A DNA stretch of 5,351 bases, taken from positions 1 to 5,351 of the forward strand of contig JAITBA010000057.1 in assembly GCA_031283835.1 (NCBI GenBank), given 5' to 3'. Positions 5,332-5,351 of this stretch are shown here, piece by piece. Both the position numbers and the translations under genes were made by a program. The notes beneath the pieces are model-generated. The model did no database searches. It saw only the letters and a program-made list of their open reading frames with translations, and was not told the DNA's origin. Positions within the stretch are counted from its first letter, which is position 1. Every line of letters begins with the position of its first letter. This stretch comes from Oscillospiraceae bacterium (GTDB lineage: Bacteria > Bacillota > Clostridia > Oscillospirales > Acutalibacteraceae).

Positions 5332-5351
5332 TCATTGATTGGCGAATTTTG
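5332..5351 (-). other. Possible 3' end of an upstream operon gene
   Basis: One minus-strand frame entering from the window edge ends at a TGA (5332-5334), just before the pyrE ribosome binding site, and would encode ...KFANQ. A second open frame ends at TGA 5313-5315, overlapping the pyrE start as TTGA. Either could be the tail of an upstream gene; in related operons this is often pyrD. Only about 20 to 39 bases are visible, so the product cannot be named. Confidence 0.25.

Noticed and set aside
4982..5335. 117-codon minus-strand frame starting at the ATG upstream of pyrE
   Set aside because: It is out of frame with pyrE, has no binding site of its own and shows a random Arg-rich composition.

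Overview
This window suggests a fairly GC-rich Firmicute of the class Clostridia, perhaps the Oscillospiraceae/Ruminococcaceae group. That is an inference from a PyrB plus PyrI aspartate transcarbamoylase, AGGAGG-type ribosome binding sites, textbook sigma-A promoters, a Gram-positive sortase-type surface protein and an 'FAAC' lipoprotein. All six recognised genes lie on the minus strand, so transcription runs from high to low coordinates. I see no convincing plus-strand gene, tRNA, rRNA, CRISPR array or insertion sequence.

Region 1 (5351 down to 3257) is the end of a pyrimidine biosynthesis operon in the order pyrE, pyrB, pyrI. pyrE encodes orotate phosphoribosyltransferase and starts with TTG. 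pyrB and pyrI encode the catalytic and regulatory chains of aspartate transcarbamoylase and overlap by four bases (ATGA), so they are probably translationally coupled. The operon starts outside the window, so its control region is not visible. I see no good terminator after pyrI.

Region 2 (3256 to about 1650) is a single gene with its own near-consensus promoter. It encodes a 477-residue lipoprotein: lipobox, small N-terminal region, about 75-residue Pro/Thr/Ala/Lys-rich linker, and a C-terminal domain that I recognise from memory as DUF4474-like. Its function is unknown.

Region 3 (about 1650 to 822) is a second single gene with an equally strong promoter and a clear intrinsic terminator. 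It encodes a 185-residue secreted protein with a helical mature domain, a Thr/Glu-rich stalk and a C-terminal IPETG sorting signal. Regions 2 and 3 together form a small cell-envelope cassette next to housekeeping genes.

Region 4 (821 to 1) holds birA, a single-domain biotin-protein ligase without the DNA-binding domain. Its leader carries two small inverted repeats and no recognisable promoter.

The pyr genes work together in UMP synthesis and birA serves biotin enzymes such as acetyl-CoA carboxylase. The two surface proteins are the least understood part of the window. I found no strong evidence of a wholly new system. The best candidates for a second look are the DUF4474-like lipoprotein and its sortase-substrate neighbour.
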